From Zasmidium citrigriseum (lineage: Eukaryota; Ascomycota; Dothideomycetes; Mycosphaerellales; Mycosphaerellaceae): a DNA stretch of 64,000 nt. Position 1 is the first letter of the stretch. Each line of letters begins with the position of its first letter. The position numbers were made by a program, and so were the translations under genes. The DNA lies in assembly GCA_002786025.1 (NCBI GenBank), contig NHNW01000040.1:248001-312000 (forward strand), written 5' to 3'. Positions 1-9,848 of the stretch are shown one piece after another. The notes below the pieces were generated by a model, which was not told the origin of the DNA, did not search any database, and saw only the letters and a program-made list of their open reading frames with translations.

Positions 1-1013
1 TGTTGAGTCTGAGGTGCAGGCGCAGTGAGTTGAGCCGGGCTGCCATTCGAAGCGAAGTTGGAGTTGGCTCGCCTAGGTACAGGCGCGATACTGCGCCTGC
101 TCGATGCCCGAGATGCAGACGGTCTCTGAGCGAGGTTGCTCCGCGGGACGCTATTGCTCGAGACCTTGCGCTTGGGGCTCGTTGTAGCCGTTTCGAGGTC
201 TGGCGTGCCGACAAGGACCCAAGTGTCTCGATCAGTTTGCCGCCGCTTATTCGGAGGACGGGCAGTGGGCGAGCGATCACCAAACTCAGGACTATCCTGC
301 TCGAAGTCTCCAAGAAACTCGTCGTCTTGCCATGCACCAGGCACTGGAGTAGAAACTCTGTTGATGCCTTCCTGGAGGAGATCTGAGCCAACCAGCGCAC
401 AATCTTTCATAGCATATCCCTGGCCCCCGCCAGCGTAAAACCCCCGTACAACATTGCTCCCGAAATTGAAGACTTTGCCAACTAGACGGACTGCAAAGCC
501 CGTCCAAGTCGCTCGCGGGATCTCGTCCGGAGTCGAAGGCATTCGAGCGACGCCATTTCGCTCACGTGCCAGAGGGCCAGAAAGCGGTATGCAATTGCCA
601 TGTATATTGTTGCCCATATCGTGGTCTCTGAGCCGTCGCCTAAACTCATATTCTGGGACTGTGAGCTGCTCAAGTCGTGCGTTGGTCTGGATGGACGGAG
701 TGTCGAAGCCACCAGCTAATCGATATTTCTCGTTCACCAGTTCCGAATTCTGACCAAATCCACTCTCGAATAACCTATCGCTCGGTGTCGGGCATTGCGC
801 CCAGGTTGGGGTATTGATCGCGTGATACGTGTCGTGGGCGTGGGAGGAGCTGGGGCGAGCTCTCTTCTTGGAGCTGGCGGTGGAGAAGTAGTCGGTCGCG
901 GTCGCAAATGAGGGGGTGGTGGTAACGGTAGCGGGCGACTTAGGCGGCTGGAACAGGAAGGCGCGGTCCAAATGCTGCGATGCGGCCAAAGAGGAGGGCG
1001 GTGAGAAGGCCAT
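1..1013 (-). CDS. Ser/Pro-rich probable nuclear protein, 3'-truncated by the window edge
   Basis: The minus strand is open without a stop from an ATG at 1013 to the window edge, giving at least 337 codons in one exon. The N-terminus (MAFSPPSSLAAS) is followed by a basic SSKKRARPSS stretch that looks like a nuclear localisation signal. In the middle is a compact hydrophobic and aromatic block with FAVRLVGKVFNFGSNVVRGF and then YAGGGQGYAM. After that come acidic, Ser-rich and Arg-rich low-complexity segments, including PNKRRQTDRD. The Lys-Val-Phe-Asn-Phe-Gly block resembles a conserved ascomycete motif, but I cannot name the family. Another minus-strand reading frame at 734-1339 is a Pro/Arg-rich shadow of this gene. 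The C-terminus lies outside the window. A nuclear role is inferred only from the basic cluster. Confidence 0.7.
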   Translation of the reverse strand, partial: MAFSPPSSLAASQHLDRAFLFQPPKSPATVTTTPSFATATDYFSTASSKKRARPSSSHAHDTYHAINTPTWAQCPTPSDRLFESGFGQNSELVNEKYRLAGGFDTPSIQTNARLEQLTVPEYEFRRRLRDHDMGNNIHGNCIPLSGPLARERNGVARMPSTPDEIPRATWTGFAVRLVGKVFNFGSNVVRGFYAGGGQGYAMKDCALVGSDLLQEGINRVSTPVPGAWQDDEFLGDFEQDSPEFGDRSPTARPPNKRRQTDRDTWVLVGTPDLETATTSPKRKVSSNSVPRSNLAQRPSASRASSRRSIAPVPRRANSNFASNGSPAQLTAPAPQTQ

Positions 1014-1656
1014 GAAGGCTCGAAGCGTATGCAGGCGGCCGTGTGATGGCTCGTCTCAGAAGCACGGACTCGATCAGGCGGGACGTCGAGGAATGCCGCC
1101 GTAGAAGTGAAAGTGGTATCACATGCTCGAGTGCACGTACGGGTGGGAATGAAAGTGAATGAAAGGTCAAGATGGTTGTTGTGATGGAGGTGTCTTGACG
1201 TCGCTCTGTTGATGCTTGCCAGGATCCAAGGGTGGGGAGACTCGCTTAGAATAAAGTTGTTTGCCTCTAGCCTGTTTTTCTCTGGCGTGGAGCTGAGCTC
1301 AACTTCACCCATGAATTTGGAGGAATGATTTTCTTTCATCTCAACATCAATTTTACCACCTCACAGGCGACAGGAAGCAGCAAGGCTCGAAGTCATGTGG
1401 AAGATTTCAGTTATCCAAGAACCTTCAGATAAGTATTTAGTAGCTTACTGTGTTCTCGCAGGTGGTAGCCACTCACAGCTTCACAAATGCTAAGCAGCCC
1501 GTGACCTCCTTTTTCCTCATCATAAAGTACAAGTATTCTCTAAGTCTTAAATATCCTCATCTTCAACACCCCAAGACCAGAGATTGAGGCCGACGACTCT
1601 TTCGAATACATTTTCTCTCGAACCGGGCCGCTACGAACACATGTCACCTGCAACAC
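1014..1656. promoter_or_regulatory. Divergent intergenic region
   Basis: This 643-bp gap separates the minus-strand nuclear-type gene from the plus-strand F-box-like gene, so it should hold both promoters. I see no further coding sequence and no clear repeated element in it. Confidence 0.5.
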
Positions 1657-2817
1657 ATGCCAACATTCCTGGACCTCCCGCAGGAGGTGATGCTCATGAT
1701 CCTTGAGAGAGCAAATACTTCCGAAGACCTTGTCAGCCTTTGCGACTCGCATCCCAGTCTTCGAACGCTGTTCAGGCAGTACGGCCGGCAGATTACTGAC
1801 TCGGTCTGTCGCAACTGCCCGAAGAAGGCGCCGCAGCGCTACACTCGCATAGTCAACGCCAAAGCCGGTATCGAAGCCGTGAGGAGCGAACTAGTGCCGA
1901 TCGAAGGTGGCAAGCAGCTGGTCATGTACAACCCGCGTGTGGATGATAGCGTCCCCAAACTTGACCGGTTGTTAACAGTCCGCGCTTGCCTCAAGCTCGA
2001 CGTGGAGATCCAAGCTATCGTGTATTTGTGCATGGGTCAATTGCGAGGCGGCTTCTCTCATTTTCTGATAGGAAGGGGTCTCGATAAGATCCGCCAGAGT
2101 TACCTCAACGCCGTTACAATCCTGGTCTATCTTACGAACCTCATCACAAAGATGGGGCAATTCACCACAGAACCTGACGAGAGAGGCGAAGTAAGGTTCA
2201 ACAGGGTCGTAGAGGGGAGTACCGACGAATCCAAACGACATCGCTTGAAGCAGCCTCTCTGCAAAGCCAAAGTCTGCGCCGCCATTCAAAATTTGGACAT
2301 TATGACGGACTTCTACGACCTCCTGGCTGTCGGCGACTGTCTCATCATCATACGCGCCTGCATGAAGCCAATTTCTGCGATCCATTACAAGATGTGGGAG
2401 TTGGAAGACAACAAGACATTCCTCTCCCTCTGCGATGGCCAGAGGAGCAAGGAGCTGTGGAGCTCCCGCTTACTTGCCTATACGTGGATTCTCATCTACG
2501 ACCATATCGATCGTGATGAGTCGCTCGCCATATCATACGACACTGCCATCAGGGAAGTGTTTAGAAGTCTGAGGAGGTACATCAAGCGTCGGCCCCGTTT
2601 CAGCATGAGGGAGCCCGCTAGGGACGATTCTTCAGACGACGATGAAATTCCGGCCCAGCCGATGAAACGTTGCGACAGCCCTTTGGGTGTCCTGCATTGG
2701 CCTACCCCACAATACGATCCACCGAAGCTGAGACGGCTACCGAGGCATCTTCGAATCGACCTGTCCGATCTCGTGGGTGACACGGATGCTATAATTCAGC
2801 GTGCTCTTGGATATTAA
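1657..2817 (+). CDS. F-box-like domain protein
   Basis: Single-exon reading frame of 386 codons starting at ATG 1657; an upstream ATG at about 1640 is in another frame. The first 40 residues (TFLDLPQEVMLMILERA, then LVSLCDSHPSLRTLFRQYG) match the pattern of a fungal F-box: Leu-Pro-x-Glu-Val, a helix, and a Leu-rich second helix. Known F-box proteins bind Skp1 and recruit substrates to SCF ubiquitin ligases. The rest is alpha-helical in composition with no motif I recognise. Near the C-terminus is an acidic patch (DDSSDDDEIP), followed by a short Pro-rich segment. It is not close in sequence to the LPxELRNxIYE paralogues further along. Substrate and function are unknown. Confidence 0.72.
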   Translation: MPTFLDLPQEVMLMILERANTSEDLVSLCDSHPSLRTLFRQYGRQITDSVCRNCPKKAPQRYTRIVNAKAGIEAVRSELVPIEGGKQLVMYNPRVDDSVPKLDRLLTVRACLKLDVEIQAIVYLCMGQLRGGFSHFLIGRGLDKIRQSYLNAVTILVYLTNLITKMGQFTTEPDERGEVRFNRVVEGSTDESKRHRLKQPLCKAKVCAAIQNLDIMTDFYDLLAVGDCLIIIRACMKPISAIHYKMWELEDNKTFLSLCDGQRSKELWSSRLLAYTWILIYDHIDRDESLAISYDTAIREVFRSLRRYIKRRPRFSMREPARDDSSDDDEIPAQPMKRCDSPLGVLHWPTPQYDPPKLRRLPRHLRIDLSDLVGDTDAIIQRALGY

Positions 2818-3149
2818 TGTGAAACTCTGTTGGAGTCTTGTCGGCTGGACCATGGTGGGGGATTTATTGGTGGTAACGAGAAGAGTACCTTGGAGCTTCG
2901 AATTCACATGTAAATTGTGTTTAGCGTGCCAAGAAGCATGAGTCAGCAGATCGCTCTTTCCTCTCGCTCAACTTTGCGAAGCGCGACTTCCCAAGTAGAG
3001 CAGTGCGACTGCCTGGTGTAGCCCGCTTCCCGGCATCTCGTCACTTTCTCAACTCTCGCTGGAACACTGCATCTCCGAATCCACGAGGTGCACCCAGCGC
3101 ACATCCGCACCACACCCTCATCAACATCATCAACAAAGACGGAGATACG
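2818..3149. other. Intergenic region upstream of the 3150 gene
   Basis: A 332-bp gap between two plus-strand genes. It contains the composite promoter box listed separately at 2905-2933. The reading frame of the next gene is open back to a GTG at 3003, but there is no ATG before 3150. Confidence 0.5.
2905..2933 (+). promoter_or_regulatory. Composite promoter element, copy at the 3150 gene
   Basis: CACATGTAAA at 2905-2914 is followed by TTTAGCGTGCCAAG ending at 2933, about 217 bp before the ATG of the 3150 gene. The same arrangement, CATGTG box then TAGCGCGCCAAG box, is found in gene orientation upstream of its two paralogues near 23.4 and 25.2 kb. The copy here differs by one base in the core (GCGTGCC instead of GCGCGCC). 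Confidence 0.5.
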
Positions 3150-4010
3150 ATGTACAGACCGGGCGACATCACCGCAAGTGGTGACCTCTACGAAGGCAAC
3201 TTCAACGAATGGCACAGCCGCATCATCAAGGTGCTGCGCCCCCGCGATCTCCAATTCCGCATCCCGCCTTGGGCAGATGTCGATAGCACCCGACGGATGG
3301 ACCAGTCGAGAATAGCAGCGAACCATATCCGCACGAGGACCACCGACGCGATGCTCAACCGTGTTCCTATGAGCGATAGATGGCACGCAGCGAAACTTTT
3401 CGAAGCTCTCAAGAGGCTTGCGACCCCATTTCGGCTCTTTGACTTGCCCGCGGAGCTTCGCAACAGCATCTACGAGTTCGCCTTCCCTGACTGGAAGTCG
3501 TTATGGGTCCAGGATAACAGCGCAGCCCACGAAGAGGATTGGCCTGGTCCTTCTCGAGATCGCCTACCGCCGCTTCTGCATGTCAACAAGCAAATGAGAC
3601 AAGAGGCTATCGCGCTGTTCTACGCCAGTACGATGCTTTTGATAGCACTTCCGGTCGGAGGAGACCGAGAGGATCTCGTCGAGGATCGCAAGATGATCGA
3701 GTACTGGGTGAAAGATGTGCTGAAGGCGAACACGAAGCACCTTCGCCACGTCAAACTAGATGTGGGCATTGGAGCTCGGGTGGACATCAGGTACTCGGAG
3801 AAAGGAGGTCTGACTTGCGGGTGCGACTACAGCACTGGAGACCTCTCGATCGAGGGCGAATACGTACTCGAGGAGCACTCCATTGCGATCGAGGCATCTC
3901 GCAAGGCGCTTGGATTGACAGGCGAGTCTATCGTGCTGGCACTGCTCAGCAACTGGAACATCTGGGAGGAGCTGCGGGACGAGTTCGTGCCGTCGTCGGA
4001 GTTTTTGTAG
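3150..4010 (+). CDS. F-box-like 'DLYEGNF / LPAELRN' family protein
   Basis: 286-residue protein from ATG 3150; the open frame extends 5' but only from a GTG. The N-terminus carries ASGDLYEGNFNEWHSRI. Residues about 93-110 hold FRLFDLPAELRNSIYEFAFP, the family's F-box-like hallmark. This is followed by a 'VNKQMRQEAIALFYAST' helix, a 'YSEKGGLTC' strand motif and a C-terminal ALLSNWNIWEELRDEF segment. All of these recur in the minus-strand genes at 22314-23204 and 24120-25007, so the three are paralogues. The LPxELRNxIYE signature is common in large, uncharacterised gene families of Dothideomycetes. The biochemical role is unknown, and adaptor function in protein turnover is only a possibility. 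A shared promoter element lies upstream. Confidence 0.8.
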   Translation: MYRPGDITASGDLYEGNFNEWHSRIIKVLRPRDLQFRIPPWADVDSTRRMDQSRIAANHIRTRTTDAMLNRVPMSDRWHAAKLFEALKRLATPFRLFDLPAELRNSIYEFAFPDWKSLWVQDNSAAHEEDWPGPSRDRLPPLLHVNKQMRQEAIALFYASTMLLIALPVGGDREDLVEDRKMIEYWVKDVLKANTKHLRHVKLDVGIGARVDIRYSEKGGLTCGCDYSTGDLSIEGEYVLEEHSIAIEASRKALGLTGESIVLALLSNWNIWEELRDEFVPSSEFL

Positions 4011-4682
4011 TGTTCTCACTGGCCAGTCTCCAACAAAACGGTATCAAAGGCATTGGCGATGGCATGGAGAAGGCGCTGACGGCGGGGATGGACACGCAGG
4101 CGCTGCGTACTTTGGCTTTGGCTCGATGGCTTCTATGCGGCGAAGATATCTTGCCTTGAGAAAGTTCTCATGGCAGCAGATTTTGGGATGAATGGCTCAG
4201 CAAATATACGATGAAATGGGGAATGTCGAAAGACTAGCGCAGTACACACAGCCAGAACAGAAGTCTCTGCGCTCTCAGCAATCCCTCTCGATCCCATCGT
4301 CGATGTCCCCGCCAACCAAATGTGACGTGTAACATCTGTGAGACCCATCCGACGGGGAGACCTTCCTCTTCAATCCAGGCCTCCGTGCCACGCTCCGAAA
4401 ATACGACGTACAACAGGAGAGAAACCCACCCCAGGGTCTCGTGTTGGCAGGTTACACAAAGTCCGCTCGAGCTCCACCTTCATACCCTTCGCACGTTCGT
4501 ATTATGCCAAGCTCCGACTGCGTCGGCCCTGTACACTGCCCTGGTCGGCTTTGACATTCGACGGGTGGGTAGACGCCCGACATGACCCTCACATCGTCCA
4601 GTAGCAGTGAACGGGTCTGACCTTCTTTGTGCGGCTGGCTTCGCCTGAGTGAATGAATCAACCAAGGGTGCCCATGTACGTC
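4011..4682. other. Convergent intergenic region
   Basis: A 672-bp gap between the 3' ends of the plus-strand 3150 gene and the minus-strand EED gene. Short frames on both strands show no family features. I see nothing else in it. Confidence 0.45.
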
Positions 4683-6351
4683 TCATGAAGGACCGTCTTG
4701 CTGCACAGGGACCACATTCCCGACCACAGCTTTCTCACGACTGAAGAGACAGACCATCCCATGATCTCCCACACCCACCATCCATGTCCCATCTGGGCTG
4801 AACGCTATCTGTGACGTGGCGAAGTGGTGGTTCCTGGTGAGCTTCGTATCGATGGTCTTCTTGTAATGCGGCGGTATGGGCTTGAATGGATCGCTGAGAG
4901 TATACTCTCTCTCCGCCGTAGCAGATGTCGTCGATAGCTCAGCTAAAGAGAAGTAAAGGTCAGCTAGCTGCGGGTATGCCCAACGGGCTGAGAGAAACTC
5001 ACTGATCGATGATGGGGTGCCATCCCGTCCACTGTCGCTCGGCTGCAGGCCATTCAAATGAGTCGAGAGGTCCTTTGATGGCTTCGTCTTCAGCCGCTTT
5101 GCGGACTTCTTCGTCTTGGGGCGATCTCTCGGATCGATGCCCTCATCCAGTCTCGCCAAGTCCCAAAACGTGTACGTGGACATCTCATTCCCCATGGCGA
5201 GAATGGGGCGCATGCCGGGTGCGTGGAGTAAGCTGAACCGATGGTAGAATCGGGCCGTGTGCGGGTTTTCTAGAGTGAGAAGCCGCTGGAAGCCACGAAA
5301 TCGGCTGTCGTGGGGGAAAGAAGACCGAGTCTGCTCTCCAGGTACAGGTATCGGTGGTGCTTCGGGTGGTGGCTCATCGGAGTCGAATCCCTCGATTCTC
5401 CAGATGAGAATCTCGTTCTTGTTATCTTCGGGATCCCGTGCGGCTTTGGATATGATCAAATCGCCGTAGAAAGCTAAACAGTCTACGTAGTTGGAATGGA
5501 CCTCCTTTGAGTAGAAGTGTGGGTAGAAAACAATCCTCGAGTCCCGATCATATTCGTCGTTGTTGCCCTTTTCGAGCTGGGTGAGGCTCGGCACAGCCCA
5601 TAGACAGACAGCCGTGTCAACGCCTCCACTCAGCATCCAACACCCATTTGGGTGAAAGTGAAGTGCCAACACATGTGACTTGTGACCTCCACCAGCAAAG
5701 AGTGCGACACATGGCTGATCCTGGTGATGTTCTGCGAGGTTCCATAGCCGAATGGTGTTATCGTTGGAAGCGGATGCAAGAAGATTCGTTGAGAGTGGTG
5801 AGACTACCAGATCGTTGATGGCACTCCCATGTCCAACAAGCGTACGAATTGGGAAGCCTGACTCGATGTCCAGGATCTTGATGTGGTGGGGGTTGAAACC
5901 TGCAATGCAGAGCAGCGGATTCTTTGTGCATGGGTCCTTGGTCCAGCATAGGCTGTTGTAGGACGCGCGAGGTCTCTGTCGGCGCTCCGTCAGTTCAAAG
6001 GATCAGGTGAGGATGGGGTCTGTGTTACCTGTTCGTCTCGGAACCAACGCAGGCATTCGAAAGGGGGTTCGGAGCCTGACTTCGGGCGGAGGACGACAGC
6101 CTGTTTGAAGTCAGCTTCATGCAAAGTGCTTTAATCAGTCCGCATACACTGTCGGCTGCCACCACGGCAAATACTTGGTCATTGTTGTCTGTAGGGTAGG
6201 GGTAAAATTTGACATCGAAAACCGTAATATCGATTGGTTCTAGTCCAAATGTCAGTGAAAGTGCTTGGACAAGAGTATATCCAATTCTACCATTATCAAA
6301 GGGTAGTCTCATGCATCCCAGGGGATTCGGAAAGACTTCAGTGCTCGGCAT
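4683..6351 (-). CDS. eed: Polycomb repressive complex 2 subunit EED/ESC, WD40 protein
   Basis: Reconstructed exons (minus strand): 6351-6291, 6239-6148, 6100-6029, 5975-5003 and 4942-4683, about 485 residues. Phases agree at every join, and the introns have GT-AG ends with CTGAC-type branch sites. The last intron is 60 nt, a multiple of three, so it also reads through. Recognisable EED features are FDVKFYPYPTDN near the N-terminus, FECLRWFRDEQ, WD repeats such as IRTLVGHGSAINDLVVSP and VLALHFHPNGCWMLSGG, and a Tyr-Val-Asp-Cys block (SNYVDCLAFYGDLIISK). In the family EED binds H3K27me3 and stimulates the Ezh2-type methyltransferase, forming facultative heterochromatin. The start is the least certain part: the frame continues 5' to a GTG but has no earlier ATG, so a further 5' exon is possible. 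Confidence 0.85.
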
Positions 6352-7810
6352 GCTTGCATGGCCTTCGGCTTGCCGACTTTCCAGAGAACCGACGTTGGGT
6401 AGCTGGGGACCGGCACTCGATGCCGATGCGAGCTTTCGCACGAGGCGAGAGCGTGAGGGTGTGGGCCCTGTACCAAGTTACTAGACGTGGCTATTGCCAA
6501 GCCAGCAGTCAGAGGCCCGTTACGCAACGCAGTGGGCGGACATATGACAAACGCAGACGCTGTTGAGGACGAGCGGTCGGAGAAGCTCGGGTCAGATTTG
6601 ACATAAACGAGAGGCCGTTGAACAGCCGTCAAAGAGTAGAAGAGACCGTGACACCACTCGCCTGTGATCGACGATGAAGGCAGGAGAGAGCGCACTACTG
6701 TGAAGAAATGCGTGGACCCTGGACTGGCGACGGCGGCTGTGGCTAGCGGGGCCAACTGCAGGCGCGCAATATTGCTTGAGTGCTGCAGCAGAGACCCAGG
6801 AGCGCAGGCGTCTGCAGGCGCTTTTACCTCCTACAGCGGCGGCGGGGGTGCAGTATTGGGGAGCGTAGGCTGGGATGAGCCGACACCAATGCAGCAACGC
6901 GAGCTGGAGCGGGTACCGGCGTGCTCGCCTCCAGGATGCGTGACGCTGGCGCGCTGCAAGAGCAATGGGTGTCGAGTGAGCGAGGGCTGCGCTGGTGGTG
7001 AGTTGTTGAGCAAAGGTCGAATTGTGAGGCCGTTGTCCACACGCGATGCCCTGCAGAACATCCACTAGCTCGCGGGGAGCAGAGGGAGCCGTTGCCAAGC
7101 CTCACGTTCAGGCACGGCCGTGACATCAGCCCGCATGGCCGGACCCTTTCCGTCTGCGCAGCCCTGTCGTCGCACACGCCTCGCGGGGGCTGGATTGGTC
7201 GAGGACCAGCAGAGACGAAGAGACAACGAAAGCATTGCTGCCGGCCTGGTCCATTGATCCCGACATCCATACCACCAGCATTCATCAGAGCCGCGCCGTC
7301 GGCCACTCGCCCTTGCGCGCTGACAGCAGACGCCGTGGGCCCATCCGGCATCCGTCGACGCAGCAGCAGCGCCAGTGAGAGCCCAACCACCACCCATCCA
7401 GCGCCAACGGCCCTACCGCCCCGTCACAAAACATACCTTGCCTCGCAGCGAGCGTGCTCTGCCACCGACGAACCCGTCTGTCGGTCCTGGCCATTCGCAC
7501 GCCCACCTCTCACCGGCCCGGTATCATCAGACGTTCGTCAGCTCCACTCTTCTTCCAAGTCGCACTTGCCTGCTTCGTCCCGGCATATTAAGTGCTACTT
7601 CCTCGCCACCGACGCTCCTGCTCCTTCCTTTCCAACCACCCACCTCCCGGTCCGCTGCCTGCCCGCAACCTTCACTCAAGGGCAACAGAGTTCAGCACTA
7701 GCGGTGGTCGGCCGTCGAATTGCCATGTGCAATACGGGCTGACTGCACCCTCGTCTCCTCTCTGATTTCAACCATTCAGGGGCCACACGTCTGGCCTCCG
7801 TCTCCTCGCC
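6352..7810. promoter_or_regulatory. Divergent promoter region between EED and the PAS-protein gene
   Basis: About 1.46 kb separates the two start codons. The part from about 7370 to 7800 is rich in C and CT runs on the plus strand, which fits a fungal promoter or 5' UTR of the PAS gene. Open frames here (for example 7092-7742) are Pro/Ser/Arg-rich without a family match and I treat them as non-coding. Confidence 0.45.
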
Positions 7811-9466
7811 ATGGAGACCACCTTCATCTCCATCCACGGTAAGCATTGCCCATCATCATCGAACTGCTCGTGCCCTGCATCTCACATGATACAGACCTCA
7901 CCGGCGATGCCACCATCTTGTACTCCTCCGACTCCGTCGTCGACATCCTCGGCTACACGCCTGACGAGATTGTCAATCGATCAGCATGGGAGTTCTTCTC
8001 GTTAGAGGAACTGCCCGGCGCCCGTGAATTCCATCAGAAGCGCATCAACACCGACAAGGCCGCCGTCCTGGCCTACTGTCGCATCAAAGACAGGAATGGA
8101 GACTGGGTAGGGTGCGAGTGCTGTTTTACTGTCGTGTACGATGTCATGGTCGTGTGTACCAGCGTCTACCGACGAGGCCTGAACAGTGAGAGTGAGTCAC
8201 TGTCGATGATTTGACCGCGATACCCGCTGATTTGATGCAGAGCGCGCGTTGGAAGCGCCGATGGTCCGTCGCATCTTCTCATCGTCGCCAAAAGATCCCA
8301 GATACCACATGTTGTCTCATCTCTCCGCGAAGTTCTCCCAGCCAAACAAAGCACAGCAACACGAACCCCGGGCCGCGCTCTTCCTGAACAGATTCACCCG
8401 CACACTGAGTATCATGTATGCTACCAGCGGTCTTCAGGATGTCATTGGCATTCCGGCCGAGGAGATGAGAGGACGAAGCTTTTACTACTGCATATCTGAG
8501 AATTGTCTTCAAGACGCCGTCAAGTGTCTCGAGAACGCCAAAGGAAACGACTCGATAGCATACCTACGCTTCTGGTTTCGCGATCCTCGCGTCGATGATC
8601 CGGCTGCAAGTGAGGAATCTGACAGCGACGAGGAGATGACAACCGAGTCAAGTGAGGATGGCGGGGTGCATCTTCAGAACGAGCAAGCGTCACCGGGCGC
8701 AGGGATGGACGTTGACAGCGACGAGTCAAGGCACTCATCGGGCGATTCGACTCGCGGGCCAGACTCACATGAAGCCATCTTCGGCCAGGCACGGAGAGCA
8801 GAGTCATCGACATCCTCTCTGGTTCCATCGCCTGAGCGCGAGAGAAACTCGCCAGTTCGACAGCCGGCTGAACAGATCGAACTTGAGGCAGTCATATCGT
8901 GCACCTCAGATGGGCTAGTCGTCTGTTTGAGGAAGGCACGACCAATGATCCCTCATCCCACCCAACGTCCAGCACGCCCTGTGTACGAGAATGGACTGTT
9001 TGCAGCACCATGGGCACCCGAGCCGGTCCTGCCTCCATTGGACGCGAGAGCTGGCGCTGGCTTTGGCGCCGCCTTCGCTCCAGCTCTCGGTCCGCAAGGT
9101 GCTCGCCGCACTAGCAATCCAATCTCTCACGCCTCGGATCAGTCAGACTTTATGAGTGCCATCCGCGAACAGGCTATCTTCGCTTGGGCGCTCACTGGTA
9201 TCAACGGATCGCTGGCCGAGTATGGTAAAGGCAAGCCGATGGGCGAGTCCTTGCCTCCAGAGGGTCTGCCGATCTGGCAAAGCGATCCTCGACACAGTGG
9301 TGAGAACAGACGGCCGCAGCCCGACGGCAGGCCTGGTGGACCTGGACCACACATATTCGGCGACCCAGGCCTCGATCGATCTGGTAACAACAGCAGTCGC
9401 GGCATGGGTAGCAGCAATAATAGCAGCTCCAACAGTGCCTCGAACACGCCACATCCACCACGGTGA
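7811..9466 (+). CDS. PAS-domain protein
   Basis: Exons 7811-7838, 7895-8191 and 8241-9466 give a 516-residue protein with consistent phases. The first intron is GTAAGC...CAG and the second GTGAGT...CAG. Residues about 10-100 form a PAS fold: DLTGDATILYSSDSVVDILG, then YTPDEIVNRSAWEFF. A second PAS-like segment follows at about 150-210 (MYATSGLQDVIGIPAEEM, then GRSFYYCI). The middle is acidic and Ser-rich. Conserved blocks near the C-terminus include CTSDGLVVCLRKARPMI and QAIFAWALTGINGSLAEY. The tail is Asn/Ser-rich with no zinc finger, so it is not a full White Collar-1. PAS domains sense light, redox state or ligands, or mediate protein contacts; which applies here cannot be read from the sequence. 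I saw no LOV-type GxNCRFLQ cysteine motif. Confidence 0.8.
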
Positions 9467-9848
9467 TGCGATTGCACAACAACCACCATCACCACTCACG
9501 GGAATGGACAAACTTTGCGATCGGGCGCTATCGGGGCGAGAAGTTTATTGATGCAGCAATGATTCAGTGAGAATAACCAAAACGAGATACCACAACGACG
9601 ACGCGAAGAAGAACGACGTTGCTCCCAGCATATTTTAGCGTTTGCATGCATATTTGATTTGACCAAAAAGGTGGGAAATACCAGTGCGAAGGAGGAGGGA
9701 CAAGGCGTTTGCTGTGAGGGTTTAGAGAGTGGGTGGCTGGGTTTGCTTGTGGAAGGGAGGGAGGGGAACGTGCGGCAGTCTCGCTCAGTGATGATTCGTA
9801 GCTGGACGTAATGAGAAGGGACGATGGCTTTACGGGGAAATGACATGC
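9467..9848. other. Convergent 3' intergenic region
   Basis: A 382-bp gap between the 3' ends of the PAS and MFS genes, presumably the two 3' UTRs. I see no coding or repeat signal. Confidence 0.4.

Noticed and set aside
734..1339. Minus-strand 201-codon frame
   Set aside because: Pro/Arg/Ser-rich translation with no family features; the overlapping minus-strand frame 1013-1 is continuous, has a nuclear signal and a conserved block, and is the better gene.
7092..7742. Plus-strand 216-codon frame upstream of the PAS gene
   Set aside because: Low-complexity Pro/Ser/Arg sequence in a CT-rich promoter/UTR region; no homology-like motif.
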